Below are positions 32,212-41,005 of a DNA stretch of 51,126 nt, piece by piece. Origin of the DNA: Intrasporangiaceae bacterium (lineage in GTDB: Bacteria; Actinomycetota; Actinomycetes; Actinomycetales; Dermatophilaceae); NCBI GenBank assembly GCA_021324575.1, contig JAJPIW010000080.1:1-51126 (forward strand), read 5' to 3'. Position numbers and translations under genes: made by a program. Positions within the stretch are counted from its first letter, which is position 1. Each line of letters opens with the position of its first letter. The notes beneath the pieces are model-generated. The model was not told where the DNA came from and ran no database searches. It saw nothing but the letters and a program-made list of their open reading frames with translations.

Positions 32212-33930
32212 ATGCCGATGATCCAGGGCACCCTCGACGACCTCGGGACGCCGCTCGCCGACGTCACGTTCGTCGTCGTCGACCTGGAGACGACCGGTGG
32301 CAGCCCTCGCGACTGCGGCATCACCGAGATCGGCGCGGTCAAGGTGCGCGGTGGCGAGGTGCTCGGGGAGTTCCAGACCCTCGTCCACCCCGGCGAGCCG
32401 ATCCCGGCGTTCATCCAGGTGCTCACCGGGATCACCGACGCGATGGTCGGCTCGGCGCCGCGGATCCAGTCGGCCCTCCCTGCCTTCCTCGAGTTCGCCG
32501 GCGACGCCGTCCTCGTGGCCCACAACGCCGGCTTCGACATCTCCTTCCTCAAGGCCGCGGCCCTCCAGACCGGCCACCCATGGCCCGGCAACAGAGTCCT
32601 CGACACCGTCCACCTGGCCCGGCAGCTCGTCCAGCGTGACGAGGTGCCCAACCACAAGCTGTCCAACCTGGCCGTGCTCTTCCGGGCCGGGACGACCCCC
32701 GACCACCGAGCACTGCACGACGCGCGGGCGACGGTCGACGTGCTCCACGGGCTCATCGAGCGGGTCGGCTCACTCGGCGTCCACTCCCTGGAGGAGCTCG
32801 CGGCATACACCTCGCGGGTCAACCCGGCGACCCGACGCAAACGCTGGCTGGCCGACGGGCTGCCTTCTGCCCCAGGGGTCTACGTCTTCAAGGACGACCG
32901 CGGCCGGGCCCTCTACGTCGGCACCTCGGTCGACATCCGCACCCGCGTCCGGTCCTACTTCACCGCCTCGGAGAAGCGCTCACGGATGGGCGAGATGGTC
33001 CGCCTCGCCGCGTCGGTGACGCCGATCGTCTGTGCCACAACCCTGGAGGCCGAGGTACGAGAGCTGCGACTCATCGCCGAGCACAAGCCGCGCTACAACC
33101 GCCGCTCGACCCGTCCCGAGCGGGCCCAGTGGGTCAAGCTGACCGTCGAACCCTTCCCGCGGCTGTCCATCGTGCAACGCGTCCGGTCCGACGGCGCCCG
33201 CTACGTGGGGCCGTTCCACTCCCGTGTCTCCGCCGAGTCCGCGATCGCTGCCGTCCACGAGGTCCTCCCGCTGCGCCAGTGCACCAAGCGCCTCTCGGCG
33301 ACCCGCCCGACGGCCGCCTGCGCTCTGGCCGAGATGGGCCGCTGCGGCGCTCCCTGCAGCGGCGCGCAGAGCATCGACTCGTATGCCGCGGTCGTCGAGG
33401 AGGCGATCGCCCTGCTCGCCGGCGACGGCCGACGGGTCATGCAGGCTCTCACCGGTCGGCTGCGGACGCTGTCCGAGCAGGAGCGCTTCGAGGACGCCGG
33501 CACCCTGCGTGACCGGGTCATGGCCCTGGTGCGGGGCGTCGCCCGGGCCCAGCGGATCGAGCCGCTCGCCCGCAGCGAGGAGCTCGTGGCGGCTCGCCCG
33601 TCGATCCGCGGTGGCTGGGACCTGGTGTGCGTCCGCTACGGCCGGCTCGCCGCCAGCACCCACTCCCCCCGTGGTGCCGACCCGATGCCCTACGTCGCCG
33701 CGCTCCAGGCCAGCGCTGAGGTCATCTCCCCCGGCTGCGCACCGGCTCCGGCCGGCCTGCCAGAGGAGACCGACAAGATCCTGCGCTGGCTCGAGGCTCC
33801 GGGCGTGCGGATCGTCCACCTCGAGGGCGAGTGGTCCTGCCCGGTCGGGGGGCTCGGCGCGGCCCGGGCCGAGCTCGAGCCGCTGGCCACCGCCCGACGC
33901 GAGGTCGCGGGCTTCGTCGCCACCGCCTGA
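32212..33930 (+). CDS. DnaQ exonuclease - UvrC-type GIY-YIG nuclease fusion
   Basis: 572 aa. N-terminal DEDD 3'-5' exonuclease domain (about 15-185): VVVDLETTGGS, VLVAHNAGFDISFLK, and the ALHDARATVDVL motif. Then a GIY-YIG domain (about 217-300): APGVYVFKDDRGRALYVGTSVDIRTRVRSYF, with LRLIAEHKPRYN. Next a Cys-rich UvrC/Cho-like segment (CALAEMGRCGAPCSG) and a UVR-like helix (LSEQERFEDAGTLRDRV). No RNase-H-like second nuclease domain of true UvrC. It is the homologue of Rv2191, probably acting in DNA repair. It is divergent from the methyltransferase. Confidence 0.92.
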   Translation: MPMIQGTLDDLGTPLADVTFVVVDLETTGGSPRDCGITEIGAVKVRGGEVLGEFQTLVHPGEPIPAFIQVLTGITDAMVGSAPRIQSALPAFLEFAGDAVLVAHNAGFDISFLKAAALQTGHPWPGNRVLDTVHLARQLVQRDEVPNHKLSNLAVLFRAGTTPDHRALHDARATVDVLHGLIERVGSLGVHSLEELAAYTSRVNPATRRKRWLADGLPSAPGVYVFKDDRGRALYVGTSVDIRTRVRSYFTASEKRSRMGEMVRLAASVTPIVCATTLEAEVRELRLIAEHKPRYNRRSTRPERAQWVKLTVEPFPRLSIVQRVRSDGARYVGPFHSRVSAESAIAAVHEVLPLRQCTKRLSATRPTAACALAEMGRCGAPCSGAQSIDSYAAVVEEAIALLAGDGRRVMQALTGRLRTLSEQERFEDAGTLRDRVMALVRGVARAQRIEPLARSEELVAARPSIRGGWDLVCVRYGRLAASTHSPRGADPMPYVAALQASAEVISPGCAPAPAGLPEETDKILRWLEAPGVRIVHLEGEWSCPVGGLGAARAELEPLATARREVAGFVATA

Positions 33931-34023
33931 CCGACCCCAACATGGCCGCTCCACCGGCCCGCGACACCTCCAAGAACCTCACGCGGGCCGCCTGACCGCA
34001 GCGTCCGCGGCATACGACGTCGA

Positions 34024-34029
34024 TAGGCT
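34024..34029 (+). promoter_or_regulatory. -10 box of the Lrp-domain gene
   Basis: TAGGCT, seven bases before the GTG; no ribosome site. An octamer copy (34008-34015) lies just upstream. Confidence 0.55.
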
Positions 34030-34036
34030 GGACCTC

Positions 34037-34318
34037 GTGATCACTGCCATCGTCCTCATCACCGCCGACGTCGACAAGATCCCCGAGGTGGCCGAGGCCA
34101 TCGCCGAGATCGACGGTGTGACCGAGGTCTACTCGGTCACTGGCGACGCAGACCTCATCGCGATGGTGCGGGTCCGCGAGCACGAGCAGTTCCACGACGT
34201 CATCGCCGGGACGGTCAACAAGGTTCCCGGCGTCCTCAGCACCTCGACGCACATCGCGTTCCGCACATACTCCCGCCACGACCTGGAGTCCGCGTTCAGC
34301 CTCGGCATGGACGACTGA
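34037..34318 (+). CDS. stand-alone Lrp/AsnC ligand-binding (RAM) domain protein
   Basis: 93 aa from GTG. The whole protein is the alpha-beta RAM fold: VITAIVLITADVDKIPEVAEAIAEIDGVTEVYSVTGDADLIAMVRV, then VPGVLSTSTHIAFRTYS. There is no helix-turn-helix, so it is not a repressor by itself; such proteins bind amino acids or modulate full-length Lrp partners. It lies between the UvrC-like gene and trpD, convergent with trpD across a large inverted repeat. An amino acid link to trpD is inference. Confidence 0.88.
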   Translation: MITAIVLITADVDKIPEVAEAIAEIDGVTEVYSVTGDADLIAMVRVREHEQFHDVIAGTVNKVPGVLSTSTHIAFRTYSRHDLESAFSLGMDD

Positions 34319-34330
34319 CCCCCCCTTAAA

Positions 34331-34411
34331 TTATCGGGTCCTCGGGGTTGTTGGCTCTGCACCCGAGAAGCTTTGTCGGGTGCAGAAGGTAGTACCCCGA
34401 GGACCCGATAA
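34331..34411. repeat. 81-nt nested double inverted repeat between convergent genes
   Basis: Outer stem: 34331-34348 (TTATCGGGTCCTCGGGGT) perfectly complementary to 34394-34411, 18 bp. Inner stem: 34356-34366 (TCTGCACCCGA) with 34376-34386, 11 bp, loop of nine bases. Seven unpaired bases on each side separate the stems. Either strand would fold. It could be a bidirectional terminator for the Lrp-domain gene and trpD, an unrecognised structured RNA, or a miniature mobile element. Confidence 0.7.
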
Positions 34412-34489
34412 CTTCGCGTTGGGGAGACGGGGGCCAGCGCGGGGCCGGGGTCGGAGGGCGGAGGGCTGAGGTCGCGCGGGCTCGGGGCG

Positions 34490-35557
34490 TCAAGCCTGGT
34501 GGCCGCGCGTCGCCGCGACCCACCGGTCGAGCGCCGCGGCAGCATCCCCCGAGTCGATGGCTTCCCCAGCCTTCACCACGCCGGTCCGCACCGCCCGCAC
34601 GAGGTCGTCACGGTCGGTGACCGATGCGCCGGAGGCGCAGGCGAGCGCCGCGCCGGCGTTGAGGACGACGGCGTCGCGGACGGCTCCTTGCCCACCTTCG
34701 AGCAGGGCACGGGCGACGGCCGCGTTGTATGCCGCGTCGGCGCCGCGCAGCGCGGACAACGGGTGACGGCCGACGCCCACGTCCTCGGGCGACAGGGTGA
34801 ACTCCTGCACGGTTCCGGAGTCGACCCACCAGAGCGTCGAGGAGTCGGCGACGGTCAGCTCGTCCAGGCCGTCATCGCCACGGAAGACCACCGCCCGCGA
34901 GCCGCGGTCGGCGAACACACCGGCCATGAGGGGTGCCATCCGGGCGTCGGCCACACCGACGGCGGCCGACGTCGGCCGGGCCGGGTTGGTGAGCGGCCCG
35001 AGGAAGTTGAAGACCGTCGGGATCGCCAGCCCGGCGCGCGCCGGGCCGGCATGCCGCATCGACGGGTGGAACGCCTGGGCGAAGCAGAACGTGATCCCGG
35101 CCTCGACGGCCACCTGTCCCACTCGTTCGGGGGCGAGCGACAGGTCGACCCCGAGCGCCTCGAGGACGTCGGCCGAGCCCGATGACGAGGACGCCGCGCG
35201 GTTGCCGTGCTTGACGACAGTGACACCCGATCCGGCGATGACGATCGCCGCCATCGTGGAGATGTTGACCGTGTGCTGGCGGTCGCCGCCGGTGCCGACG
35301 ATGTCCAGCGTCGGCCCGGGGACGGTGATCGTGTTGGCGTGCTCGATCATCACGTCGGCCAGGCCGCGCAGCTCGGTGACCGTCACTCCCTTGGCGCGCA
35401 GCGCCACCAGGAACCCGGCCACCTGCACCAGGGAGGCCTCGCCGCCCATGATCTGGTCCATGGCCCAACGGGCCTCGGCATCGTCCAGGTCACGGCGTTC
35501 GAGCAGCGACGTCAACAGGTCCGGCCACGTGGGAGCGGCCGGAGCGCCGTCGGTCAC
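34490..35557 (-). CDS. trpD: anthranilate phosphoribosyltransferase
   Basis: 355 aa. It couples anthranilate with PRPP in tryptophan synthesis. Signatures: [23 protein letters not shown] (PRPP-binding), [52 protein letters not shown], and the acidic metal motif in [11 protein letters not shown]. Equivalent to Rv2192c and, as there, unlinked to other trp genes. The receiver-like gene ends three bases upstream, so they are cotranscribed. Confidence 0.95.
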   Translation of the reverse strand: MTDGAPAAPTWPDLLTSLLERRDLDDAEARWAMDQIMGGEASLVQVAGFLVALRAKGVTVTELRGLADVMIEHANTITVPGPTLDIVGTGGDRQHTVNISTMAAIVIAGSGVTVVKHGNRAASSSSGSADVLEALGVDLSLAPERVGQVAVEAGITFCFAQAFHPSMRHAGPARAGLAIPTVFNFLGPLTNPARPTSAAVGVADARMAPLMAGVFADRGSRAVVFRGDDGLDELTVADSSTLWWVDSGTVQEFTLSPEDVGVGRHPLSALRGADAAYNAAVARALLEGGQGAVRDAVVLNAGAALACASGASVTDRDDLVRAVRTGVVKAGEAIDSGDAAAALDRWVAATRGHQA

Positions 35558-35560
35558 GGG

Positions 35561-36010
35561 TCAGGCCCGGGCAGTGCCGCGAACGACGTCGGCGACGCCG
35601 TTCGCGAGGGCGATCGCATCGAGCGGATGCGGCACGACGTGGTCGGCGAAGGACCAGGTCGCCAACCAGGCGTCCTGCGGGCGACCGGTGAGCACGAGGA
35701 TCGGGGGGCAGTCGTAGATCTCGGACTTCAGCTGACGACAGAGGCCCAGACCGCCGGCCGGGACGGCCTCACCGTCCAGGACGAGGAGGTCGAAGTGAGC
35801 CGACTCGACGGCTTCGATGACCGCCGCGGGCGTGGCGCACTCGCGCCACTCGATGACCTCCACATCGCGCGCGGGCCGGCGGCCGACGGCTGCCCGGACG
35901 GCGTCACGCGTGGTGATGTCGTCGCTGTAGAGGAGGACGGAAACTTGTCGCACCTCGCGGTCGTTGGGAGCAGAGGATGCAGCCGAGGGCGTGGCCGTCG
36001 AAGACGTCAT
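35561..36010 (-). CDS. response-regulator receiver-like protein (pseudo-receiver)
   Basis: 149 aa: a 25-residue Ser/Ala/Thr-rich N-terminus, then one receiver-like domain and no output domain. The acidic pair is in [13 protein letters not shown], the phospho-acceptor aspartate in [15 protein letters not shown], and the Thr in [10 protein letters not shown]. The usual Lys-Pro is replaced by His-Pro ([10 protein letters not shown]), so the canonical phosphorylation switch may be lost. It is divergent from ctaE, with both start codons leaderless; a link to respiratory genes is inference from position. Confidence 0.78.
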   Translation of the reverse strand: MTSSTATPSAASSAPNDREVRQVSVLLYSDDITTRDAVRAAVGRRPARDVEVIEWRECATPAAVIEAVESAHFDLLVLDGEAVPAGGLGLCRQLKSEIYDCPPILVLTGRPQDAWLATWSFADHVVPHPLDAIALANGVADVVRGTARA

Positions 36011-36017
36011 GACGGCG

Positions 36018-36023
36018 ATCCTA
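36018..36023 (-). promoter_or_regulatory. -10 box of the receiver-like gene
   Basis: TAGGAT on the minus strand, seven bases before the ATG; leaderless. Confidence 0.6.
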
Positions 36024-36100
36024 GCGACCACCCGTGCGGAGCGAACGACCCTCCCGCACACAATCGGGGGGGTCGCTGCCCATCGCGACGCGATTACCGA

Positions 36101-36106
36101 CATAAT
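36101..36106 (+). promoter_or_regulatory. -10 box of the ctaE-qcrCAB operon
   Basis: CATAAT, seven bases before the GTG at 36114. It overlaps an in-frame ATG at 36105, so the GTG is the probable leaderless start. Confidence 0.55.
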
Positions 36107-36113
36107 GGCGCCC

Positions 36114-36776
36114 GTGGCGACTACAGCATCGACTCAGCCTGCCTCCCGAGGCCCAGTTCCGAGCATCCCGGGCCACGGTCCGGCGACGCGCCCCAACATG
36201 GTGGCCATGGGCACCATCGTGTGGCTGTCCAGCGAGCTCATGTTCTTCGCAGGCCTGTTCGCGATCTACTTCACGATCCGCGCCGTGCGCGTGGACCTGT
36301 GGGCCGAGAAGACGGCCGACCTCAACGTGAAGTTCGCGTCGATCAACACGCTGATCCTCGTGGTGTCCTCGGTCTGGTGCCAGCTCGGTGTCTGGAAGGC
36401 CGAGCACGGGCAGTCGCACCGGACCGGCGGCCTGCTCGACATCCGCAACTGGGGCATGCGCGAGTGGTACGTCCTCACCTATGTCTTCGGGGCGATGTTC
36501 GTCTCCGGCCAGGTCTGGGAGTACGCCAACCTGGTCAAGGAGGGCACGACGCTCTCCAGTGATGTCTACGGATCGGTGTTCTACCTGGCCACCGGCTTCC
36601 ACGCGCTGCACGTGACCGGCGGCCTGGTTGCCTTCCTCCTCATCATCGGGCGGACCTTCACCACACGGCACTACAGCCACAACCAGGCCATCGGCGCCGT
36701 CGTCACCTCCTACTACTGGCACTTCGTCGACGTCGTGTGGATCGCTCTGTGGGCGACCATCTACCTGCTCAAGTGA
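36114..36776 (+). CDS. ctaE: cytochrome aa3 oxidase subunit III
   Basis: 220 aa. Five hydrophobic helices; the family motifs include [21 protein letters not shown] with the helix Glu, [16 protein letters not shown]-like segment, and [37 protein letters not shown]. It is the non-redox subunit III of the terminal oxidase and interacts with QcrC in actinobacterial supercomplexes. Start at GTG because of the leaderless -10 box; nine bases upstream an ATG is an alternative. Its stop overlaps the possible early GTG of qcrC. Confidence 0.94.
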   Translation: MATTASTQPASRGPVPSIPGHGPATRPNMVAMGTIVWLSSELMFFAGLFAIYFTIRAVRVDLWAEKTADLNVKFASINTLILVVSSVWCQLGVWKAEHGQSHRTGGLLDIRNWGMREWYVLTYVFGAMFVSGQVWEYANLVKEGTTLSSDVYGSVFYLATGFHALHVTGGLVAFLLIIGRTFTTRHYSHNQAIGAVVTSYYWHFVDVVWIALWATIYLLK

Positions 36777-36787
36777 GGACCGCCACC

Positions 36788-37591
36788 GTGACCGCTCTGG
36801 CCGCCAAGCGCCGCCACCCCGCCGCCTTTGCCTTCCTCCTCCTGCTCGCCCTGCTCGTCACCGGCACGGCGTATGCCGCGTTCGCACCGCGTCCGGCCCA
36901 GGCCGCCACGCTCGGCGCCGACCAGGTCGTCGAGGGCAAGAAGCTCTTCCAGGCCAACTGCTCGACGTGCCACGGTCTCAACGCCGAGGGCAAGTCCCTC
37001 GGTGACGGCACCGAAGCCGGTCCGGCCCTCGCCGGAGTCGGCGCGTCGGCCGTGGACTTCCAGATGGGCACCGGCCGGATGCCGCTGGCCGCCCCCGGCA
37101 TCCAGGCCCAGCGCCAGCAGAAGATCCTGTTCACCCCCGAACAGATCTCCCAGGTCGCGGCATACATCGCCTCCCTGGCCCCCGGCCCCGCGGTCCCGAC
37201 CAGCAGCGACTACGACCCGGCCACCGGCAACGCCGCCAAGGGCGGTGCGCTCTTCCGGGTCAACTGCGCGATGTGCCACAACTTCGCCGGCTCCGGCGGC
37301 GCCCTCACCCGCGGCAAGTACGCCCCGTCACTCATGGGTGTCGCACCCAAGGACGTCTACGAGGCGATGGTCACCGGCCCGCAGTCCATGCCCGTCTTCA
37401 ACGACACCAACATCGACCCGCAGGGCAAGCGCGACATCATCGCCTTCCTGCAGACCGTCCACGACTCCCCCACACCCGGGGGCATGAAGCTCGGTGCGCT
37501 CGGCCCGGTCTCCGAGGGCCTGTTCGCCTGGATCTTCGGTCTCGGCATCCTGATCGGCTGCGCCATGTGGCTGGGCCAGAAGTCCGCGTGA
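36788..37591 (+). CDS. qcrC: diheme cytochrome c subunit of the bcc complex
   Basis: 267 aa. An N-terminal membrane helix (AFAFLLLLALLVTGTAYAAFA) and a C-terminal one (GLFAWIFGLGILIGCAMWL) bracket two c-type domains with CSTCH and CAMCH heme motifs. It receives electrons from the Rieske centre and hands them directly to the CuA site of CtaC, replacing a soluble cytochrome c. GAGGA lies nine bases before the GTG used; another GTG at 36773 overlaps the ctaE stop. Confidence 0.95.
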   Translation: MTALAAKRRHPAAFAFLLLLALLVTGTAYAAFAPRPAQAATLGADQVVEGKKLFQANCSTCHGLNAEGKSLGDGTEAGPALAGVGASAVDFQMGTGRMPLAAPGIQAQRQQKILFTPEQISQVAAYIASLAPGPAVPTSSDYDPATGNAAKGGALFRVNCAMCHNFAGSGGALTRGKYAPSLMGVAPKDVYEAMVTGPQSMPVFNDTNIDPQGKRDIIAFLQTVHDSPTPGGMKLGALGPVSEGLFAWIFGLGILIGCAMWLGQKSA

Positions 37592-37607
37592 GAGGAAACG
37601 AACCCCG

Positions 37608-38765
37608 ATGAGCGAGCACGACACCCCTGACACCGCGGTCGTCCCCGCCGACGACTTCGGCCACGGCGCGGTCCGCCTCGACGAGGGACACGTCATCGGC
37701 ACCGGCGGCCTTCCCGACCGGTTCGAGAACCCCGGCCTCCCGCCGCACCAGCCGCGCATGTCCGACCTCACCGAGGCGGGCGCCAAGCGCGCCGAGAAGC
37801 AGGTCGCGGCGCTGTTCTCGGTGTCGATCCTCGGCACCCTCGTCTTCCTCGTCTCCTACTTCGCGATCGCCAGGGACACCTACGTGTTCATCCCGGGCAT
37901 CGGCGACGTGGACCTGTCCAACGTGGTGCTCGGCACCAGCCTGGGCGCCGCCCTGCTGGGCATCGGCCTCGGCGCGGTCCACTGGGCCAAGACCCTCATG
38001 CCCGACCACGAGTCGGTCGAGATGCGTCACACGATGCGCTCCTCGGAGGAGCGTCGCCAGGGCTTCGTCGACACCTTGCGCGCCGGCGGCGAGACCTCGC
38101 AGCTGACCCGGCGACCGCTCATCAAGGTCACCCTTGGCGCGGCCATGGGCCTGTTCGCCCTGCCGCTGCTCGTCCAGCTCGTCGGTGGCCTCGGCCGGCT
38201 GCCCAAGAACGAGCTGTCGCTCACCTATTGGAGCGGCGAGGTCGGACCCGACGGCAAGCCGCACTTCAAGCCGCTGCGCCTGGCGCGCGACCCCGAGGGC
38301 ACCCCGATCAAGGCCGAGGACGTGACGATCGGCTCGGTCTTCCACGTCCAGCCAGACGGGCTCCTTCCCGACCCCACGAGTGACGAGCCCGAGCTGCGGG
38401 CCGGCCTGGAGTCAGGGATCCTGGAGGCCAAGTCCAAGGCCGCCGTCCTGCTCATGCGCCTCAACCCGAGCGACATCAAGTCCCAGAAGGAGAAGGACTG
38501 GGGTTACGACGGCATCGTCGCCTACTCCAAGATCTGCACCCACGTGGGCTGCCCCGTCGGCCTCTACGAGCAGCAGACCCACCACCTGCTCTGCCCCTGC
38601 CACCAGTCGACCTTCGACGTGACCGATGACTGCAAGGTCATCTTCGGCCCGGCCAAGCGGCCGCTGCCGCAGCTGAAGATCACGGTCGACGACGAGGGCT
38701 ACCTCATCGCCACCCAGCCGTTCCGCGAAGCGGTCGGCCCGAGCTTCTGGGAGCGTGGACAGTGA
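37608..38765 (+). CDS. qcrA: Rieske iron-sulfur subunit of the bcc complex
   Basis: 385 aa. Three N-terminal helices, typical of actinobacterial QcrA (VSILGTLVFLVSYFAIA; VVLGTSLGAALLGIGLGAV; LGAAMGLFALPLLVQLVGG), then the Rieske fold with CTHVGCPVGLY and LLCPCHQSTFDV binding the [2Fe-2S] cluster. It oxidises menaquinol. RBS GAGAGGAAACGAACCCCG precedes the ATG. The stop overlaps qcrB by four bases (GTGA). Confidence 0.95.
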   Translation: MSEHDTPDTAVVPADDFGHGAVRLDEGHVIGTGGLPDRFENPGLPPHQPRMSDLTEAGAKRAEKQVAALFSVSILGTLVFLVSYFAIARDTYVFIPGIGDVDLSNVVLGTSLGAALLGIGLGAVHWAKTLMPDHESVEMRHTMRSSEERRQGFVDTLRAGGETSQLTRRPLIKVTLGAAMGLFALPLLVQLVGGLGRLPKNELSLTYWSGEVGPDGKPHFKPLRLARDPEGTPIKAEDVTIGSVFHVQPDGLLPDPTSDEPELRAGLESGILEAKSKAAVLLMRLNPSDIKSQKEKDWGYDGIVAYSKICTHVGCPVGLYEQQTHHLLCPCHQSTFDVTDDCKVIFGPAKRPLPQLKITVDDEGYLIATQPFREAVGPSFWERGQ

Positions 38766-40549
38766 GCGCGTCAACCTCATCGCGACCGGCCGACGCCCTG
38801 CGCGACGGCGACAGCAAGCACGCCGCCCCGACGAGCAAGGCCGCCCAGAAGGTCGGTGGTGTCGCCGGCTGGATCGACGACCGGACCGGCGCTGCGGGCG
38901 GGGTCAACTACCTGCTCAAGAAGGTCTTCCCCGACCACTGGTCGTTCATGCTCGGCGAGATCGCGATGTACTCGATGATCGTCTGCCTGCTGTCCGGGGT
39001 GTTCCTCACCTTCTGGTTCGTCCCGAGCGCCGGCGAGGTCGTCTACCACGGCTCGTTCGCCCCGCTCCAGGGCGTGAAGATGTCCGAGGCCTACCAGTCG
39101 ACCCTGGACATCTCCTTCGACATCCGCGGCGGTCTGGTCATCCGACAGATCCACCACTGGGCTGCGCTCATGTTCACGGTCGCGGTGTCGGCGCACATGT
39201 TCCGCGTCTTCTTCACCGGTGCGTTCCGCAAGCCGCGTGAGCTCAACTGGGTGATCGGCTGCATCCTGTCGATGCTCGCCATCGTCGAGGGCTTCGCCGG
39301 CTACTCCCTGCCCGACGACCTGCTGTCCGGTACCGGCCTGCGCGCCGCCGAGGGCTTCATGCAGTCGGCCCCCGTCGTCGGCTCCTACCTGGCCTACCTG
39401 GTCTTCGACGGGCCGTTCCCCGGCGAGGCGATCATCCCGCGCCTGTACTCCGTGCACGTCCTGCTCCTGCCGGCCATCCTGATCGGCTTGTTCACGGCGC
39501 ACATCGTGCTCGTCGCGGTCCAGAAGCACACCCAGTTCCCCGGGCCGGGCAAGACCAACGACAACGTGGTGGGCTACCCCGTCATGCCCGTGTATGCCGC
39601 GAAGGCCGGTGGCTTCTTCTTCATCGTCTTCGGCGTCATCTCGCTGATGGCGGCCCTGATCCAGATCAACCCGATCTGGGGCTACGGGCCCTACGACCCC
39701 TCCCCCGTCACGGCCGGCTCGCAGCCGGACTGGTACATGGGCTTCGCCGACGGCGCCCTGCGCATCACGCCGAACTGGCTGGAGTTCACCGCGCTCGGCT
39801 ACACCGTCAGCCTCAACATCGCGCTGGGCGCCCTGGGGCTCATCCCGGTCTTCTACGGGGTGGCCATCGCCTACCCGTTCGTCGAGGGCTGGATCAAGGG
39901 CGACAAGGGCGAGCACCACCTGCTCGACCGGCCCCGCAACGTTCCGGTCCGCACCGCCCTGGGTGTCGCCGCGCTCACCTACTACTTCATCTTCATGTTC
40001 GCGGCGGGCAACGACATCATCGCCATCAAGCTGGGCATGTCGATCAACGACATCACCCACTTCTTCCAGGCGACGCTGTTCTTCCTGCCGATGCTGATGT
40101 TCTGGATCACCAAACGGATCTGTCTGTCGCTCCAGCGGCACGACCGCGACCTGGTCCTCCACGGCCGGGAGAGCGGGACCATCATCCGGACGGCCGACGG
40201 CAAGTTCTTCGAGCGGCACGAGGATCTCGACCCGTACACCCGCTGGCCGCTGGTCCAGCAGGACCCCGTCCACCCGATCCAGCTCGAGTCCGGAGTCGAC
40301 GCCAACGGGGTGGCCCGCAAGGGTGCCCGCAAGGAACGGCTGCGCGCGAAGCTGTCGAACTTCTACTTCCGCGACGCCGTCAACCCGGTCACGCCGGCCG
40401 AGCTGGCCGCCGCCCATGTCGGCCCGGGTCACGAGGCGATCGACGCCGAGCCGCCGACGCACGAGATCGAGCCGGACAAGGTCGATGGCCGGATGGGTAT
40501 CGACGCCGTGCACGACGACTCCCACGAGTTCGGGTCCTCGACCCACTGA
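38762..40549 (+). CDS. qcrB: cytochrome b subunit of the bcc complex
   Basis: 595 aa; eight core helices plus a long C-terminal tail. Heme b ligands are in RQIHHWAALMFTVAVSAHMFRVF and VHVLLLPAILIGLFTAHIVLVAVQKHTQ. The quinol Qo site carries the actinobacterial PPDD-like form PDDLLSGTG, GYSLPDD. The tail (about 480-595) is cytosolic and acidic. It is the drug-relevant QcrB of mycobacteria, equivalent to Rv2196. Followed by a hairpin built from two octamer copies. Confidence 0.95.
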   Translation: MSASTSSRPADALRDGDSKHAAPTSKAAQKVGGVAGWIDDRTGAAGGVNYLLKKVFPDHWSFMLGEIAMYSMIVCLLSGVFLTFWFVPSAGEVVYHGSFAPLQGVKMSEAYQSTLDISFDIRGGLVIRQIHHWAALMFTVAVSAHMFRVFFTGAFRKPRELNWVIGCILSMLAIVEGFAGYSLPDDLLSGTGLRAAEGFMQSAPVVGSYLAYLVFDGPFPGEAIIPRLYSVHVLLLPAILIGLFTAHIVLVAVQKHTQFPGPGKTNDNVVGYPVMPVYAAKAGGFFFIVFGVISLMAALIQINPIWGYGPYDPSPVTAGSQPDWYMGFADGALRITPNWLEFTALGYTVSLNIALGALGLIPVFYGVAIAYPFVEGWIKGDKGEHHLLDRPRNVPVRTALGVAALTYYFIFMFAAGNDIIAIKLGMSINDITHFFQATLFFLPMLMFWITKRICLSLQRHDRDLVLHGRESGTIIRTADGKFFERHEDLDPYTRWPLVQQDPVHPIQLESGVDANGVARKGARKERLRAKLSNFYFRDAVNPVTPAELAAAHVGPGHEAIDAEPPTHEIEPDKVDGRMGIDAVHDDSHEFGSSTH

Positions 40550-40562
40550 CCGACACGTTGTC

Positions 40563-40602
40563 CCGTATGCCGCGCACCCTCACCCGGGTGCGCGGCATAC
40601 GG
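40563..40602 (+). terminator. strong hairpin terminator after qcrB made of two octamer copies
   Basis: 17-bp stem, with the outer arms GTATGCCG (40565-40572) and CGGCATAC (40593-40600) and inner GCGCACCC / GGGTGCGC, loop of six bases. It begins 14 bases past the qcrB stop and has no U-tract. It shows that the repeated octamer can be used as a stem. Confidence 0.75.
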
Positions 40603-40630
40603 CGTTCTGCGAGCCTTGAGCGTTGACGCC

Positions 40631-40984
40631 ATGGTGGAACTGACACGGGTCGAGTTCGAGGAGGCGGTGGGAGACGCTCTCGACGCGGTGCCGGCGGACC
40701 TGCTGGACCTGTTGGACAACGTCGTCTTCCTCGTCGAGGACGAGCCGCCGAGCGACGACCCGGACCTGCTCGGGATCTACGAGGGCACACCGCTCACCGA
40801 GCGGGACAGCGGCTGGGCGGCCGGGTCACTCCCGGACCGGATCACCATCTTCCGCGGTCCGCTGCAGCGGATGTGCACCGACCGTGAGGAGCTCCTCGAG
40901 GAGATCGCGGTGACCGTGGTGCATGAGATCGCGCACCATTTCGGGATCGGGGACGCCGCACTGCACGACCTCGGCTGGGGCTGA
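40631..40984 (+). CDS. zincin-like metallopeptidase family protein (MetallopepL/DUF1025 type)
   Basis: 117 aa. The active-site motif is HEIAHHFGI near the C-terminus (VTVVHEIAHHFGIGD), the HExxH plus downstream Asp of the minimal "metallopeptidase family" (zincin_1). The N-terminal part is acidic and helical (FEEAVGDALDAVPADLLDLLDNVVF). Substrate unknown. The ATG is preferred; a TTG 15 bases earlier is possible. Confidence 0.85.
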   Translation: MVELTRVEFEEAVGDALDAVPADLLDLLDNVVFLVEDEPPSDDPDLLGIYEGTPLTERDSGWAAGSLPDRITIFRGPLQRMCTDREELLEEIAVTVVHEIAHHFGIGDAALHDLGWG

Positions 40985-41005
40985 GGGGGCTCAGCCCCGC
41001 CCTGG

